NCBI RefSeq assembly: GCF_032773895.1
Contig: NZ_CP120416.1
Coordinates: 2,540,001-2,604,000 of the forward strand
Direction: 5' to 3'
DNA length: 64,000 nucleotides
DNA from: Teredinibacter sp. KSP-S5-2
Lineage (GTDB): Bacteria > Pseudomonadota > Gammaproteobacteria > Pseudomonadales > Cellvibrionaceae
The notes beneath the pieces were generated by a model. The model was not told where the DNA came from. It saw nothing but the letters and a program-made list of their open reading frames with translations, and searched no databases. Below, piece after piece: positions 18,726 to 32,061 of this stretch (position 1 is the stretch's first letter; each line of letters opens with the position of its first letter). A program made the translations under genes and the position numbers.

Positions 18726-18983
18726 TCAGGCGTCGGTTTCAATGGTGGGATGGTAATCTCGATCTTCTTTCCGCCGACCTCGTCCCTGACGCATGTCGTA
18801 TACAGGTCGGTATTCCGATTCTCTTCTACGATCTTGCTTTTTTCTACGCTCGAAAGGCGGACGAGTCTTGCTATGAGCCCTGCGCTCATCGGTGTGGGAT
18901 TCCACCCCCTGAGCCTGAGCTTGTCTATTGACAGAAGAACCGCTGGGTATGGTTCTGTATGTGGGTTTGATGCTATCTACCAT
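18726..18983 (-). CDS. Small basic protein of unknown function
   Basis: The frame encodes 85 residues with a strongly basic middle (FERRKKQDRRRESEYRPV, then RQGRGRRKED) and no hydrophobic segment, suggesting a disordered, nucleic-acid-binding or adaptor-like protein. I recognise no named family. It lies between cysG and gor on the same strand. A weak Shine-Dalgarno (AGG) sits close to the ATG. Overlapping frames on the other strand look like shadows. Coding status is moderately likely from composition only. Confidence 0.45.
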   Translation of the reverse strand: MVDSIKPTYRTIPSGSSVNRQAQAQGVESHTDERRAHSKTRPPFERRKKQDRRRESEYRPVYDMRQGRGRRKEDRDYHPTIETDA

Positions 18984-19063
18984 TGCCTGACCAATAACAT
19001 GATTAATAGTGCCAACATGCGCCCTTACACGCTGCTGTTAATCATTATATCGGCAGGTTTCGA

Positions 19064-20443
19064 TTATTTTTTATACCAATTGAGTTTTTTGTGAAGCTGT
19101 ACCACTTCCCCAATAATCAACAAAGTTGGCGCATGAACGTCATGTTGTTCAACCAGGTCCGGTAACTCAGCCAGGTTTGATATGTGTACCTTCTGATCCT
19201 CCAGTGTTCCCTTCTCGACCAATGCGGCGGGGGTTTCCGCGCTTTTTCCATGCTGAATCATTTGCTCACAGATTTGACGTAAACCGGCCAAGCCCATGTA
19301 AAACACAAGAGTTTGGTGTGGTTCAACAAACTCTTTCCAACGAAGGTTAGTCACTCCCTCTTTCAAATGACCGGTAATAAAGCGGACAGACTGAGAGTAG
19401 TCCCGGTGAGTGAGTGGGATACCCGAATAAGCCGAGCACCCTGAAGCAGCCGTGATGCCAGGAACAACCTGAAAAGGAATGTTCTCCTCAGCAAGTAGAT
19501 CAATCTCTTCTCCACCGCGGCCAAAAATAAACGGGTCGCCACCTTTTAACCGAAGAACACGCTTACCCTCTTTTGCATACTTCACTAACAGTTGATTAAT
19601 CTCAGACTGCTGCACAGCATGCTGCTCGCGGCGTTTCCCCACGTAAACCAGCTCTGCATCACGACGCACCATTTCCAGAATCTGTTTGGAGACAAGCCGA
19701 TCGTAGAGCACGATTTCCGCCCGCTGCATTAGTCGCAGGGCTTTAAAAGTGAGCAAATCTGGATCCCCCGGCCCGGCTCCCACTAAATACACTTCACCAC
19801 GAGAATCAAAATCGTCTGTTTCTATGGCTTTCTTGAGGAGTAACTCCGCTTCTTCCCGGTTGCCGGAAATAGCGTGTTCACCCACTGGGCCATCAATAAT
19901 TTTTTCCCAGAAACGTCTCCGCGCGTCACCAGCCGGAAGCTTGGTTTTGACTAAATCACGGTAACGCCCTACCAGCTTGGCCAGATGACCATAGCTACCA
20001 GGAAAAAGGGATTCGATTTTTGACCGAACCCGCCGCGCCAGAACCGGAGCATAGCCCCCGCTGGTTACAGCAACAAGTAACGGGTTTCGATCAACAATTG
20101 CAGGAACTATTACAGAGCACAACTCCGGTTGGTCGACAACATTGACAGGGATACGATGCCGATGGCAATCGTTAGAAATATGCTGATTCACATCGGAGTC
20201 ATTAGTCGCCGCAATAACCAGAACAGAACAATCAATAAATTTTGTTTGATAACGTGATTTTTTGTACATGCCATCCGAGGCATAAACCATTTGTAATAGC
20301 TCGTCATCAATTTCCGGGGCGACAACGGAAATACAGGCTTTCGCCTTCAATAATAACCGCGCTTTTCTTGTGGCAACACTCCCCCCCCCGACAATTAAAC
20401 AGGGTTTATTCTCTATATCGAAAAATAGGGGAAGGTAATCCAT
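19064..20443 (-). CDS. cysG: Siroheme synthase (multifunctional CysG)
   Basis: This 459-residue fusion makes siroheme from uroporphyrinogen III for sulfite and nitrite reduction. The N-terminal half (about 1-210) is the dehydrogenase/ferrochelatase module with the NAD-binding start CLIVGGGSVATRKARLLL. The C-terminal half (about 215-455) is the S-adenosylmethionine uroporphyrinogen methyltransferase, with VYLVGAGPGDPDLLTFKALR and the RLKGGDPFIFGRGGEE motif. The full fusion length is as in Escherichia coli CysG. It is the last gene of the ftsK-lolA-rarA-crcB-serS-cysG row, 24 bases after serS. Confidence 0.96.
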   Translation of the reverse strand: MDYLPLFFDIENKPCLIVGGGSVATRKARLLLKAKACISVVAPEIDDELLQMVYASDGMYKKSRYQTKFIDCSVLVIAATNDSDVNQHISNDCHRHRIPVNVVDQPELCSVIVPAIVDRNPLLVAVTSGGYAPVLARRVRSKIESLFPGSYGHLAKLVGRYRDLVKTKLPAGDARRRFWEKIIDGPVGEHAISGNREEAELLLKKAIETDDFDSRGEVYLVGAGPGDPDLLTFKALRLMQRAEIVLYDRLVSKQILEMVRRDAELVYVGKRREQHAVQQSEINQLLVKYAKEGKRVLRLKGGDPFIFGRGGEEIDLLAEENIPFQVVPGITAASGCSAYSGIPLTHRDYSQSVRFITGHLKEGVTNLRWKEFVEPHQTLVFYMGLAGLRQICEQMIQHGKSAETPAALVEKGTLEDQKVHISNLAELPDLVEQHDVHAPTLLIIGEVVQLHKKLNWYKK

Positions 20444-20467
20444 TATGTTGCGCCAGAACGATCATAT

Positions 20468-21757
<1,290 letters not shown>

Positions 21758-21772
21758 TTATTAAATTTAAAA

Positions 21773-22147
21773 TCAAATTATGTTTTCGGTAACAGAAATA
21801 CCGATGTAAACGCACAGTACGCCGAGTAACACACTGCCAATTAAATAACTCGCCGCAACCAAAAACTGTCCGGATTGAATAAGGTGCAACCCTTCAATTG
21901 AGAAAGTCGAAAATGTTGTAAAAGCACCTAAGAAGCCAATCATCAACACATGCCGCCACGCGGGAGCCAAAGCGGTTTTCTCAACGATAAGAACATAAAA
22001 AACGCCCATTAACAGGGAGCCAAGTAAATTTGCCGTCAAGGTTGCAACAGGAAACTTTGGGTGTACAGGGGAAAAGGCCACTGAAACGCCATAACGCATA
22101 ACCGCACCTACCGCCCCACCTAATGCTACAGATAGCCATAACCACAT
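21773..22147 (-). CDS. crcB: Fluoride ion channel CrcB/Fluc
   Basis: This 124-residue protein has four transmembrane helices and the family signature GFLGAFTTFSTFSIE, whose phenylalanines line the fluoride path. The first helix carries the GGAVGAVMRYGVS motif. Fluc channels work as antiparallel dimers that let toxic fluoride leave the cell. The gene is two bases after rarA, so it is co-translated. No fluoride riboswitch is visible, as expected inside an operon. Confidence 0.95.
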   Translation of the reverse strand: MWLWLSVALGGAVGAVMRYGVSVAFSPVHPKFPVATLTANLLGSLLMGVFYVLIVEKTALAPAWRHVLMIGFLGAFTTFSTFSIEGLHLIQSGQFLVAASYLIGSVLLGVLCVYIGISVTENII

Positions 22148-22149
22148 AA

Positions 22150-23493
22150 TTACTTACTCAACCGAGCCTTTTCATTCATTGCTCGCAGCGAACGTAATTT
22201 CTCCGCGATTTTTATTTCCAAACCTCTTTCCACTGGCTGATAGTACTGCCTGGGTTCCATGTCATCCGGGAAATAGTTTTCCCCGGCTGCAAACGCATCC
22301 GCCTCGTCATGCGCATAGCGATACTCAGCACCATAATCCAGTTGTTTCATCAACTGAGTGGGTGCATTGCGAAGATGCATCGGGACATCGTAACTAGGCA
22401 GGCTTTTAATATCAGCACGTGCTGCTTTGAACGCATTATACACGGCATTACTTTTTGGTGCTGCTGCAAGGTATACCACAGCTTGGGCAAGACTCAGCTC
22501 CCCTTCCGGGCTTCCCAAACGTTCCTGGGCGTCCCAGGCATTTAAAGCCAACTGTATACCACGAGGGTCAGCGTTACCGATATCCTCGCTGGCCATTCGC
22601 ACTAACCTGCGGGCCACATAAAGAGGATCACAGCCACCATCCAGCATGCGAAGCAGCCAGTACAGTGCCGCATCCGGGTCAGACCCTCTAACGGATTTAT
22701 GCAGTGCGGAAATTTGTTCGTAAAAGAGGTCGCCGCCCTTATCAAAGCTGCGCACATCCCCCATTAAAATCTGTGTGAGCGTATCAGCACCGATGGTATC
22801 GCCGGTTTCTACCAGATCACTCGCCAACTCCAACAAATTAAGCAACCGTCGAGCGTCGCCATCAGCCGAATTGACCAAGAGCTTGAGCTCGTCATCCTCG
22901 ATACTGAGCTGTTTCTCTTTTAGGCCCCGTTCTTCGTTCAATGCCTTGAATGCCAAACTGCGTAAGTGTTCGGCTTCAAGTTTCTTTAATATATAAACAC
23001 GGCACCGGGACAGTAACGCATTGTTAACTTCAAACGATGGATTTTCTGTCGTGGCCCCGATAAACACAATGGTGCCATCTTCAACGAAAGGCAAAAACGC
23101 ATCTTGCTGTGCTTTATTAAAACGATGCACTTCGTCAACAAAGAGTATGGTTCGCCGACCATAGGCTTCACGATACTGCTTAGCTTGATCCACAGCCGCG
23201 CGGATATCTTTTACTCCGGCTAACACCGCTGAGATAGTGAGAAAGTGGGCATTGATTTCTTCCGCAAACAGCTTTGCCAAAGAAGTTTTCCCCACCCCCG
23301 GCGGTCCCCACAAAATCATGGAGTGGATCTGGTCTTTTTCTACCGCATTTCTCAGGGGCTTATCCAAACCAAATAAATGCTCCTGCCCAACATAATCAGC
23401 CAAGCATTTAGGACGCATTCTCGCGGCCAGGGGCTCCCCTACATTTTTACGTTCTTTGGGAGAGGCAGTATTGGAATCAAATAAGTCGGACAC
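22150..23493 (-). CDS. rarA: Replication-associated recombination protein A (MgsA/RarA), clamp-loader-like AAA+ ATPase
   Basis: The 447-residue ATPase has Walker A GPPGVGKTSLAKL, Walker B ILFVDEVHRFNKAQQDAFLP, a sensor ENPSFEVNNALLSRCRVY, and the C-terminal tetramerisation domain with VRGSDPDAALYWLLRML and ARADIKSLPSYDVPMHLRNA. RarA acts at stalled replication forks with SSB and the recombination system. It lies 10 bases after lolA; that lolA-rarA adjacency is widespread in gammaproteobacteria. Confidence 0.96.
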   Translation of the reverse strand: MSDLFDSNTASPKERKNVGEPLAARMRPKCLADYVGQEHLFGLDKPLRNAVEKDQIHSMILWGPPGVGKTSLAKLFAEEINAHFLTISAVLAGVKDIRAAVDQAKQYREAYGRRTILFVDEVHRFNKAQQDAFLPFVEDGTIVFIGATTENPSFEVNNALLSRCRVYILKKLEAEHLRSLAFKALNEERGLKEKQLSIEDDELKLLVNSADGDARRLLNLLELASDLVETGDTIGADTLTQILMGDVRSFDKGGDLFYEQISALHKSVRGSDPDAALYWLLRMLDGGCDPLYVARRLVRMASEDIGNADPRGIQLALNAWDAQERLGSPEGELSLAQAVVYLAAAPKSNAVYNAFKAARADIKSLPSYDVPMHLRNAPTQLMKQLDYGAEYRYAHDEADAFAAGENYFPDDMEPRQYYQPVERGLEIKIAEKLRSLRAMNEKARLSK

Positions 23494-23503
23494 GAGGCAT
23501 CAT

Positions 23504-24124
23504 TTACTGGGTAATAACATCCGAACCTTCGGGTGCGACAAATTCAAACAGGGTCGAATCCATTTTCTTGTTGGTTTTGATCTTGGAAAATGCAATCTCG
23601 GTTTTTTGACCAAGCTGATCAATCAAGGTTAACCCCACCAGCGATTTACCTTTAAAGGCAATAAGAAGAGAAGAAAAGTCGGCGCCGGAGGTTGCCACAG
23701 GTTGCAAGTTAAACACCGTTTTCTTACCCTGTTTTTGCTGTTCAACCCGATACTTTTGGCTGATTTCAGATAGGTCACCACTAAGAATGGCTGCGGGCGT
23801 ATTTGCCAACTGCTGTTGATGAATCGTCACCTGCTCCAAATCGGGGTCGTACACCCAAACGGTTTCCTCGTTACCAACAACGAGCTGTTCGTAGGGTGGC
23901 TCGGTTTGCCAATAAAACTTCCCCGGCCGCTGCGCATTGAATTCACCTTCCGTTACTTGCACTTCATTGCCATTGGCATCCAGGATAGTTTGTTGAAAAT
24001 GGCTTGAATAGGTTTGAATACGTTCCAGCTTTTCCACCAGACTGGCACTAGCGCCCTGGTCTGCTGCGAAAGCAACACCGGAACACAACCAAAGAACAGC
24101 GCCTAACAAACAATTACGATTCAT
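23504..24124 (-). CDS. lolA: Outer-membrane lipoprotein carrier protein LolA
   Basis: The 206-residue periplasmic protein has a signal peptide (1-20, cleavage at VAFA-AD). The LolA pattern is present: TYSSHFQQTILDANG, then GEFNAQRPGKFYWQTEPPYE, VVGNEETVWVYDPDLEQVTI and the C-terminal TLFEFVAPEGSDV. It carries lipoproteins released by LolCDE across the periplasm to LolB. It follows ftsK by 26 bases, the usual arrangement. Confidence 0.96.
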   Translation of the reverse strand: MNRNCLLGAVLWLCSGVAFAADQGASASLVEKLERIQTYSSHFQQTILDANGNEVQVTEGEFNAQRPGKFYWQTEPPYEQLVVGNEETVWVYDPDLEQVTIHQQQLANTPAAILSGDLSEISQKYRVEQQKQGKKTVFNLQPVATSGADFSSLLIAFKGKSLVGLTLIDQLGQKTEIAFSKIKTNKKMDSTLFEFVAPEGSDVITQ

Positions 24125-24150
24125 TAAAATACCTTATCCTGTTATCAATA

Positions 24151-26547
24151 TTATCCGCGAGGTGGCGGCGGGGCTAACACTTCACGGTTACCGTTGTGGC
24201 CCATTTCCGAGACTACACCCGAGGTTTCCATCTGCTCTACCAGACGGGCAGCGCGGTTATACCCAATTCTGAGTTTTCGTTGCACCGACGAGATACTGGC
24301 TTTTCGTGTTTCGGTCACAAATGCGACGGCCTGATCATATAACGGGTCCGATTCCGGGTCATCGCTACCGCCTTCCTCGCCATCACTAAAGCCCGGCACA
24401 GGGATGCTGGCCACGCTTTCACTAAAGATTTCTTCTAAGTAATTTGCATCACCCCGCTTCTTCCAATCCGCAACCACTTTATGCACTTCATGATCATCAA
24501 TAAACGCGCCATGAACTCGTTCTGTTACCGCCCGGCCGGGAGGCAGATACAACATATCACCATGACCAAGAAGTTGTTCAGCTCCGCCCTGATCAAGGAT
24601 GGTCCTGGAATCCACTTTGGACGAAACCTGGAAGGCCATGCGTGTAGGAACGTTGGCTTTGATCAAACCGGTAATCACATCCACCGACGGCCTCTGAGTT
24701 GCAAGAATCATGTGAATACCTGCCGCTCTGGCCTTTTGAGCAATTCGAGCAATCAGTTGTTCAACTTTTTTACCGACAATCATCATCATGTCGGCGAACT
24801 CGTCAATTACCACTACGATAAAGGGCATGGTTTCCAAGTCTGGCGCTGTTGCATTTTCCATTTCGATCACACCATCTTGCTCTGGCGTCCACAAAGGGTC
24901 AGGAATTGGACTGCCCGCTTTCTTAGCATCTTTAACTTTCTTGTTATACCCGGCCACATTGCGCACACCAAGTGCTGCCATCAATTTATAACGGCGCTCC
25001 ATCTCACCCACACACCAGCGCAGGCCAGTAGCTGCGTCTTTCATATCGGTGATAACGGGGGTGAGCAAATGGGGAATCCCATCGTAGACCGAAAGCTCCA
25101 GCATTTTCGGGTCGACCAGAATTAATCTCACTTCTTCAGGAGAAGATTTATACAGCATACTTACCAGCATGGAGTTCACACCAACCGACTTACCCGAACC
25201 GGTTGTACCAGCGACCAACAGGTGGGGCATTTTCGCCAGGTCGGCAATCACTGGCTGACCAGAAATATCGTGTCCCAAGCCCAGGGTCAAAGGAGATTTA
25301 CTCTTCTCATACGCCTCGGATGACAGCACCTCACTCAAACGCACCATTTCACGATGCTCGTTTGGTATCTCGATCCCAACCACAGATTTGCCTTGAATCA
25401 CCTCCACCACACGCACACTGTTTACCGCCAGTGACCGTGCTAAATCTTTTGCCAGATTGGTAATTCGACTGACCTTCACACCCGCTGCAGGCTGAATCTC
25501 AAAGCGGGTAACCACCGGCCCAGGTAGTACAGCAACCACCTCGGCGGATACACCAAAGTCCTGCAACTTCAACTCAAGTAATCGGGACATGGCTTCCAAA
25601 GACTCTTCCGAATAGCCTTTAGAACTGTTCTTATCTGCCGGATCAAGCAGATGAATAGGTGGTAGATCTCCTTCCACGGGAGAATCATCAATATCATCAA
25701 ATAACGACTGCTGAACTTTTTGTTTCTGTTGACGCTGTTGTTCTTTAATTACCCTGGCACTGGTTTTTGCCGGCTGTTTGGGCGGCTCAATTTTTGGGGG
25801 AATGCGTTCCTCAGCTTTTTTCACCTGAGCTTTCATGGATTCTCGCCGCTCCTTCACCGCTTTGCGGGCTTGTCGTCGTTCCAGCCATCTTCCATGCCAG
25901 AGAATGAACTTACGCTGAAACCACGCCAGAAGCGCCAATACAGCACCGCCAATAAAATCCATGACCGCAAACCAGGAAATATCAACAAAGATCGTTAGCC
26001 CAAAAAGGAGCATTGCCAGCAACAACATGCTGCCGCCCATGTAGCCAAAGGATGCATCAATGGACGTTGCGGTACTCAACCCAAGGTAGCCTCCGGCAGA
26101 AAACGGCAGGCTGACACTTTCGATACCATATTGCATGACAGTCAGGCCCGTGCCTGCCACCATCACCAGAATAAAGCCAACAGATCGCAAGGCAAAAATA
26201 AGCGGATCGAACACCCAGTTTCGGGAATCCCGCAGCTGCAACCAAACCTGATAGCCGATCATAATCGGCAGTAAATAAGCAAGATGCCCAAATAACGAGA
26301 AGAACACGTCTGCCAACCAGGCACCTGTTGGACCACCCGCATTTCGAAGCGGGCCGCCATCACCAGTACTCGACCAACCAGGGTCTTTGGTGCTGTAGGT
26401 AACCAATGCCAATGCAAAATAGGCGCAGAGCAGTATCAAACCGATAAACACTCCCTCCCGGAATATTTTTCCTTTGAAGGTTACTTCGCCTTGTTCAGCA
26501 GCGTCTTTCTTGAAATTTGCTTTTTTGGTTTCGCTCAATGGGGTCAC
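24151..26547 (-). CDS. ftsK: DNA translocase FtsK
   Basis: This 798-residue septal DNA pump has several N-terminal transmembrane helices (within about 28-215), a rather short basic/proline-containing linker (about 220-310), and the RecA-like motor with Walker [16 protein letters not shown] and Walker [16 protein letters not shown]. The C-terminal winged-helix gamma domain (about 730-790, [20 protein letters not shown]) reads KOPS and activates XerCD at dif. The linker is much shorter than in Escherichia coli (1,329 residues) and closer to the pseudomonad form. It heads the ftsK-cysG row and is divergent from trxB. Confidence 0.96.
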   Translation of the reverse strand: MTPLSETKKANFKKDAAEQGEVTFKGKIFREGVFIGLILLCAYFALALVTYSTKDPGWSSTGDGGPLRNAGGPTGAWLADVFFSLFGHLAYLLPIMIGYQVWLQLRDSRNWVFDPLIFALRSVGFILVMVAGTGLTVMQYGIESVSLPFSAGGYLGLSTATSIDASFGYMGGSMLLLAMLLFGLTIFVDISWFAVMDFIGGAVLALLAWFQRKFILWHGRWLERRQARKAVKERRESMKAQVKKAEERIPPKIEPPKQPAKTSARVIKEQQRQQKQKVQQSLFDDIDDSPVEGDLPPIHLLDPADKNSSKGYSEESLEAMSRLLELKLQDFGVSAEVVAVLPGPVVTRFEIQPAAGVKVSRITNLAKDLARSLAVNSVRVVEVIQGKSVVGIEIPNEHREMVRLSEVLSSEAYEKSKSPLTLGLGHDISGQPVIADLAKMPHLLVAGTTGSGKSVGVNSMLVSMLYKSSPEEVRLILVDPKMLELSVYDGIPHLLTPVITDMKDAATGLRWCVGEMERRYKLMAALGVRNVAGYNKKVKDAKKAGSPIPDPLWTPEQDGVIEMENATAPDLETMPFIVVVIDEFADMMMIVGKKVEQLIARIAQKARAAGIHMILATQRPSVDVITGLIKANVPTRMAFQVSSKVDSRTILDQGGAEQLLGHGDMLYLPPGRAVTERVHGAFIDDHEVHKVVADWKKRGDANYLEEIFSESVASIPVPGFSDGEEGGSDDPESDPLYDQAVAFVTETRKASISSVQRKLRIGYNRAARLVEQMETSGVVSEMGHNGNREVLAPPPPRG

Positions 26548-27866
<1,319 letters not shown>

Positions 27867-27884
27867 TTAAAGACCCAGGAACCT

Positions 27885-28619
27885 ATGAGCCAGATTAGCT
27901 GGTTAGATCCGGAAACCTTATCGTTTCCCCCCACAAAAAAAGCACTCACCTCCCCCAACGGCCTACTTGCCGCTGGGGGAGATCTCCGCCCCGCCAGGCT
28001 CATTTCAGCATATGCACGGGGCATCTTTCCCTGGTATTCAGACAATCAACCTATCCTCTGGTGGAGCCCAAACCCCAGAATGGTATTGATTCCATCAGAA
28101 ATCTACATCAACCGCAGTCTGAAAAAACGCATTCGAAAAAAGACCTACAAGGTCACTGTCGACACGCAATTTGAGCAAGTCATCCGTCTATGCGCCAAAA
28201 CACCCAGGAAAGAGGAGGATGGCACCTGGATCACGAGAGAGATGCAAGATGCATACTGTGAGCTGCATTCAATGGGGGTGGCCCATTCAGCCGAAGCCTG
28301 GAACGAGGATGGCAAGCTAGTCGGCGGCCTGTATGGTGTTTCACTGGGAAAAGTCTTCTTCGGCGAATCCATGTTCAGCCTGGAAGCCGACGCATCCAAA
28401 GTGGCCTTTGCCACTCTGGTTCGGCAACTTGAAAAGTGGAAATACTCGATGATTGACTGCCAGGTCGAAACAGATCATCTCGCTTCATTCGGCGCAAAGG
28501 AAATAGACCGGAGTCAATTTGAGAGCACTATCCACCAATCAATCCAACCCGATGACTTCAGCAATTTTTTGCATTGGAAAGAGAACTGGACAATGCCTGA
28601 GCACGGACCGGTTTTGTAG
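27885..28619 (+). CDS. aat: Leucyl/phenylalanyl-tRNA-protein transferase
   Basis: This 244-residue GNAT-fold transferase moves Leu or Phe from charged tRNA to proteins with N-terminal Lys or Arg, making them N-degron substrates. The family start SWLDPETLSFPP, the AYARGIFPWYSDNQPILWWS block, VAHSAEAWNEDGKLVGGLYG and the GESMFS motif are all visible. It lies 18 bases after trxB and 28 before bpt. Confidence 0.96.
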   Translation: MSQISWLDPETLSFPPTKKALTSPNGLLAAGGDLRPARLISAYARGIFPWYSDNQPILWWSPNPRMVLIPSEIYINRSLKKRIRKKTYKVTVDTQFEQVIRLCAKTPRKEEDGTWITREMQDAYCELHSMGVAHSAEAWNEDGKLVGGLYGVSLGKVFFGESMFSLEADASKVAFATLVRQLEKWKYSMIDCQVETDHLASFGAKEIDRSQFESTIHQSIQPDDFSNFLHWKENWTMPEHGPVL

Positions 28620-28647
28620 TCTGAAGCGTTAAGGTTACACTAAGAGT

Positions 28648-29355
28648 ATGACTGATTTAGCCGATCTAAAACTCTTCGTAACCAGCGAACATGACTGTAG
28701 CTACCTCCCGTCTGAGCAAGCGGCAAGCATATTCGTTGACCCTTATACAGATCTGGAAAACCAAACCTTTAGCCAACTCTCAGAAATTGGCTTCCGCAGA
28801 AGCGGTAAACATGTCTATCGCCCTCACTGTTCAAACTGCAATGCCTGCATAGCTATTCGAGTCCCCATCACAAGCTTTAAGCCCAATAAAAGCCAACGCC
28901 GATGCATGCAAAAGAACAGCGACCTCAGCCACGAAGTCATCCCGTCAATTGACACCGACGAGCATTATGAGCTTTACCGACGCTACATCGAACTGAGACA
29001 TAAAGACGGTGATATGTATCCACCATCAAGAGAGCAATATCACGACTTCCTCAGTATCCAGTTCAATGCAACCCGCTACCTGGAGTTCAGGGAAAAAGGC
29101 AAACTGCTAGCTGTTGCGGTTTCGGACCTGCTTGATAGTGGCCTATCGGCGGTTTACACCTTCTTTGATGGCAGCCAGACCAAGCGCAGTTTGGGGGTTT
29201 ACGGCGTATTGTTTCAGATTCAGCACGCGAAAGAGCTCGGATTACCCTATTTATACCTCGGTTATTGGATCAAAGAGTGTCAAAAAATGAGCTACAAAGT
29301 AAATTACCGACCTTTTCAGCTCTATATCAACAACCAGTGGGTCACATTTAACTAA
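28648..29355 (+). CDS. bpt: Aspartate/glutamate leucyltransferase (bacterial ATE homolog)
   Basis: The 235-residue protein has the arginyltransferase fold of eukaryotic ATE1. It shows the N-terminal cysteine cluster HDCSYLP...[14 protein letters not shown], the [13 protein letters not shown] stretch and the late [15 protein letters not shown]-type motif. Characterised bacterial Bpt proteins transfer leucine, not arginine, to N-terminal Asp or Glu; I apply that by family. With aat, clpS and clpA nearby it completes the substrate-marking branch of the N-degron pathway. Confidence 0.93.
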   Translation: MTDLADLKLFVTSEHDCSYLPSEQAASIFVDPYTDLENQTFSQLSEIGFRRSGKHVYRPHCSNCNACIAIRVPITSFKPNKSQRRCMQKNSDLSHEVIPSIDTDEHYELYRRYIELRHKDGDMYPPSREQYHDFLSIQFNATRYLEFREKGKLLAVAVSDLLDSGLSAVYTFFDGSQTKRSLGVYGVLFQIQHAKELGLPYLYLGYWIKECQKMSYKVNYRPFQLYINNQWVTFN

Positions 29356-29391
29356 ACTCCCCCCGATTTTACGAAAAGTCGCAAGCGCCCC

Positions 29392-29420
29392 TTGGCATTG
29401 GATTACAATTCAGGCAAAAT
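29392..29420 (+). promoter_or_regulatory. infA: Candidate sigma70 promoter for infA
   Basis: TTGGCA and CAAAAT are separated by exactly 17 bases, with the -10 ending 44 bases before the infA ATG. Both hexamers are imperfect, so the assignment is tentative. Confidence 0.35.
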
Positions 29421-29464
29421 TGCCGGCTTTCCGAATTCAGCAAACACTTGAGGTTTCTGCCCGA

Positions 29465-29683
29465 ATGGCAAAAGAAGACAATTTTGAAATGGAAGGCGAA
29501 GTGATCGACACTCTTCCGAATACGACATTCCGAGTCAAGCTTGAAAACGGCCATGTCGTCACCGCTCATATCTCTGGCAAAATGCGCAAAAACTACATCC
29601 GCATTCTTACCGGTGACAAGGTTAAAGTCGAAATGACTCCCTACGACCTAAGCAAAGGCCGTATTACATACCGAGCCAGATAA
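29465..29683 (+). CDS. infA: Translation initiation factor IF-1
   Basis: The 72-residue OB-fold protein starts [20 protein letters not shown] and contains the conserved [19 protein letters not shown] and the C-terminal [10 protein letters not shown]. The frame is open 15 codons further upstream, but IF-1 is 72 residues throughout bacteria, so the ATG at 29465 is chosen. It binds the ribosomal A site during initiation. A strong terminator follows. Confidence 0.97.
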   Translation: MAKEDNFEMEGEVIDTLPNTTFRVKLENGHVVTAHISGKMRKNYIRILTGDKVKVEMTPYDLSKGRITYRAR

Positions 29684-29697
29684 CAAACCGGCATTAC

Positions 29698-29726
29698 AAA
29701 AAAGGCAGCTCAAAGCTGCCTTTTTT
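29698..29726. terminator. Intrinsic terminator between infA and clpA
   Basis: GGCAGCT-CAA-AGCTGCC forms a 7-bp stem preceded by six A and followed by six T. It therefore functions in both directions for the converging infA and clpA genes. Confidence 0.85.
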
Positions 29727-29751
29727 AATACATGCAAATAGATAGGCTAAG

Positions 29752-32034
29752 CTAAACAAGCTCCGGCGTTTTTTCAGCCTCGATGATAATTTGATCGTTT
29801 TGGACATCAATATTGACCACTCCACCACGATCACCAATCTCACCAAATAGCACCATCTCCGCCAGAGGTTTTTTCACCTTCTCCTGAATAATACGAGCCA
29901 TCGGACGCGCGCCCATACGCTCATCATATCCATTTTTGGCTAACCAGTTACGTGCAGCTTCAGAGATATGCAAGCTGACTTTTTTAGCATCCAACTGGGT
30001 TTGCAATTCAGTAAGGAACTTGTCCACCACCGTTTTGATGACTTCAAATGGCAAACTACCGAATTGCACTATGCCATCCAGGCGATTCCTGAACTCTGGA
30101 GTAAAGGTTCTCTTCAACACTTCCATTCCATCCGACGAGTGATCCTGCTTGGTAAAACCAATGGATGCCCGACTCATGGATTCCGCGCCGGCATTAGTGG
30201 TCATAATCACAATCACATTGCGGAAGTCAGCGCTTCGCCCGTTGTTATCGGTCAAAGTCCCGTGATCCATCACTTGTAACAACAGATTAAAGACATCTGG
30301 GTGTGCTTTCTCCAGCTCGTCCAGTAACACCACCGAATGAGGGTGTTTAGTGACCGCTTCTGTAAGTAAACCGCCCTGGTCATAGCCCACATACCCGGGA
30401 GGTGCACCTATTAAACGTGAAACTGTGTGTCGCTCCATATACTCAGACATATCAAAGCGAATCAATTCAACGCCCATAGCCTTGGCTAACTGCTTACAAA
30501 GCTCCGTTTTACCGACGCCAGTCGGACCGGCAAATAAGAAAGAGCCTATAGGCTTGTCTTCCGTAGTCAACCCAGCTCGATTCAACTTGATGACTGAGGA
30601 AATATTCTCAATCGCCTCATTTTGACCAAATACAGTCATTTTCAAGGTATCTTCAAGCTTGGACAGTAACGACTTGTCAGAAGAAGACACAGTTTGTGAC
30701 GGTACACGAGCGATCTTGGCGACGATCTCCTGAATCTCTTTCACACCAATCAGCTTGCGACGCTTTGACTCCGGCAGTAACTGCTGCGCAGCCCCCGCTT
30801 CATCAATCACATCAATGGCTTTATCCGGCATAAAGCGGTCAGAAATGTATTTACTGGCCAACTCTGAGGCGGCCCGTAGTGCTTTATCTGAATATTTCAG
30901 ATTGTGATGATCCTCAAAACGAGTTTTTAACCCCTTCAATATTTTGTAAGTATCATCAATCGAAGGCTCATTCACATCGATCTTTTGGAAACGACGAGAA
31001 AGTGCCCGGTCTTTATCAAAAATACCCCGGTATTCCTGGAAAGTAGTGGAACCAATGCAACGAAGCTCACCACCGGTTAGCAACGGCTTGAGCAAATTAG
31101 ATGCATCCATCACGCCACCAGATGCAGCACCTGCACCAATAATGGTGTGAATTTCATCAATAAAGAGAATAGCTTTATCGCGTTTCTTCAGCTCCGCCAA
31201 CAAGGCTTTGAAGCGTTTTTCAAAATCCCCACGATACTTGGTACCTGCCAACAAGGAGCCCAAATCCAGACTGTAGACCACACTCTTCTCAAGAATTTCA
31301 GGAACATCGTGATCGACAATTTTTTTGGCTAAACCTTCAGCGATAGCCGTTTTACCTACTCCGCTTTCACCCACCAACAATGGGTTGTTTTTTCGTCGTC
31401 GGGCAAGAATCTGTACAACTCTTTCAACTTCATAATCCCGTCCAACAAGCGGATCTACGCCCCCCAAGACAGCCTTTTCATTTAGATTGGTTGCGTAGGA
31501 ATCCAGTGGGTTTTGTTGCGATGAGGGTTCACTCGCAATACCGACATCCTCATCACTGTGTTCAGAACTATGCTCGTTATGGCTCGAAGAAGAACCAGAC
31601 ACTTTTGAAATTCCGTGGCTAATAAAATTCACCACATCGATTCGAGCAATGCTTTGTTGTTTAAGGTAATAAACTGCCTGACTTTCTTGCTCACTGAATA
31701 TCGCAACAAGCACATTCGCACCGGTAACCTCACTTTTACCGGAAGACTGAACATGAAAGACAGCTCTTTGTAACACCCGCTGAAAACCCAGGGTTGGTTG
31801 AGTTTCGCGCTCTTCATCATCCTCAGGGATAAGAGGCGTAGTGGAATCGACAAACTCTGACAGTTCGTGCCTCAAGACGGTTAAATCCGCTCCGCATGCC
31901 CTGAGTACACTGGCCGCTGACTCATTATCAACAAGTGCGAGCAACAAGTGTTCAACAGTCATAAACTCGTGGCGCTTACCACGGGCGACCTTGAACGCAT
32001 CGTTTAATGTTGCTTCCAGTTCTTTACTAAGCAT
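29752..32034 (-). CDS. clpA: ATP-dependent Clp protease ATP-binding subunit ClpA
   Basis: This 760-residue double-AAA+ unfoldase feeds ClpP. It has the N-terminal double Clp repeat (about 1-145) that docks ClpS, D1 with Walker [14 protein letters not shown], and D2 with Walker [14 protein letters not shown] and [20 protein letters not shown]. The ClpP-binding loop is present (SIGFTKQD). The length matches Escherichia coli ClpA. It lies 27 bases after clpS, so the two are made together. clpP is not in the window. Confidence 0.96.
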   Translation of the reverse strand: MLSKELEATLNDAFKVARGKRHEFMTVEHLLLALVDNESAASVLRACGADLTVLRHELSEFVDSTTPLIPEDDEERETQPTLGFQRVLQRAVFHVQSSGKSEVTGANVLVAIFSEQESQAVYYLKQQSIARIDVVNFISHGISKVSGSSSSHNEHSSEHSDEDVGIASEPSSQQNPLDSYATNLNEKAVLGGVDPLVGRDYEVERVVQILARRRKNNPLLVGESGVGKTAIAEGLAKKIVDHDVPEILEKSVVYSLDLGSLLAGTKYRGDFEKRFKALLAELKKRDKAILFIDEIHTIIGAGAASGGVMDASNLLKPLLTGGELRCIGSTTFQEYRGIFDKDRALSRRFQKIDVNEPSIDDTYKILKGLKTRFEDHHNLKYSDKALRAASELASKYISDRFMPDKAIDVIDEAGAAQQLLPESKRRKLIGVKEIQEIVAKIARVPSQTVSSSDKSLLSKLEDTLKMTVFGQNEAIENISSVIKLNRAGLTTEDKPIGSFLFAGPTGVGKTELCKQLAKAMGVELIRFDMSEYMERHTVSRLIGAPPGYVGYDQGGLLTEAVTKHPHSVVLLDELEKAHPDVFNLLLQVMDHGTLTDNNGRSADFRNVIVIMTTNAGAESMSRASIGFTKQDHSSDGMEVLKRTFTPEFRNRLDGIVQFGSLPFEVIKTVVDKFLTELQTQLDAKKVSLHISEAARNWLAKNGYDERMGARPMARIIQEKVKKPLAEMVLFGEIGDRGGVVNIDVQNDQIIIEAEKTPELV

Positions 32035-32061
32035 CTACATCACCTGATTGCAAATTAACTT

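Noticed and set aside
18671-18889. Alternative 72-codon frame overlapping the small basic protein gene
   Set aside because: The other frame has a consistent basic composition and its own ATG; this one looks like its shadow.
24481-25125. A 214-codon plus-strand frame inside ftsK
   Set aside because: It lies entirely opposite the conserved motor domain and reads as His/Asn-rich shadow sequence.
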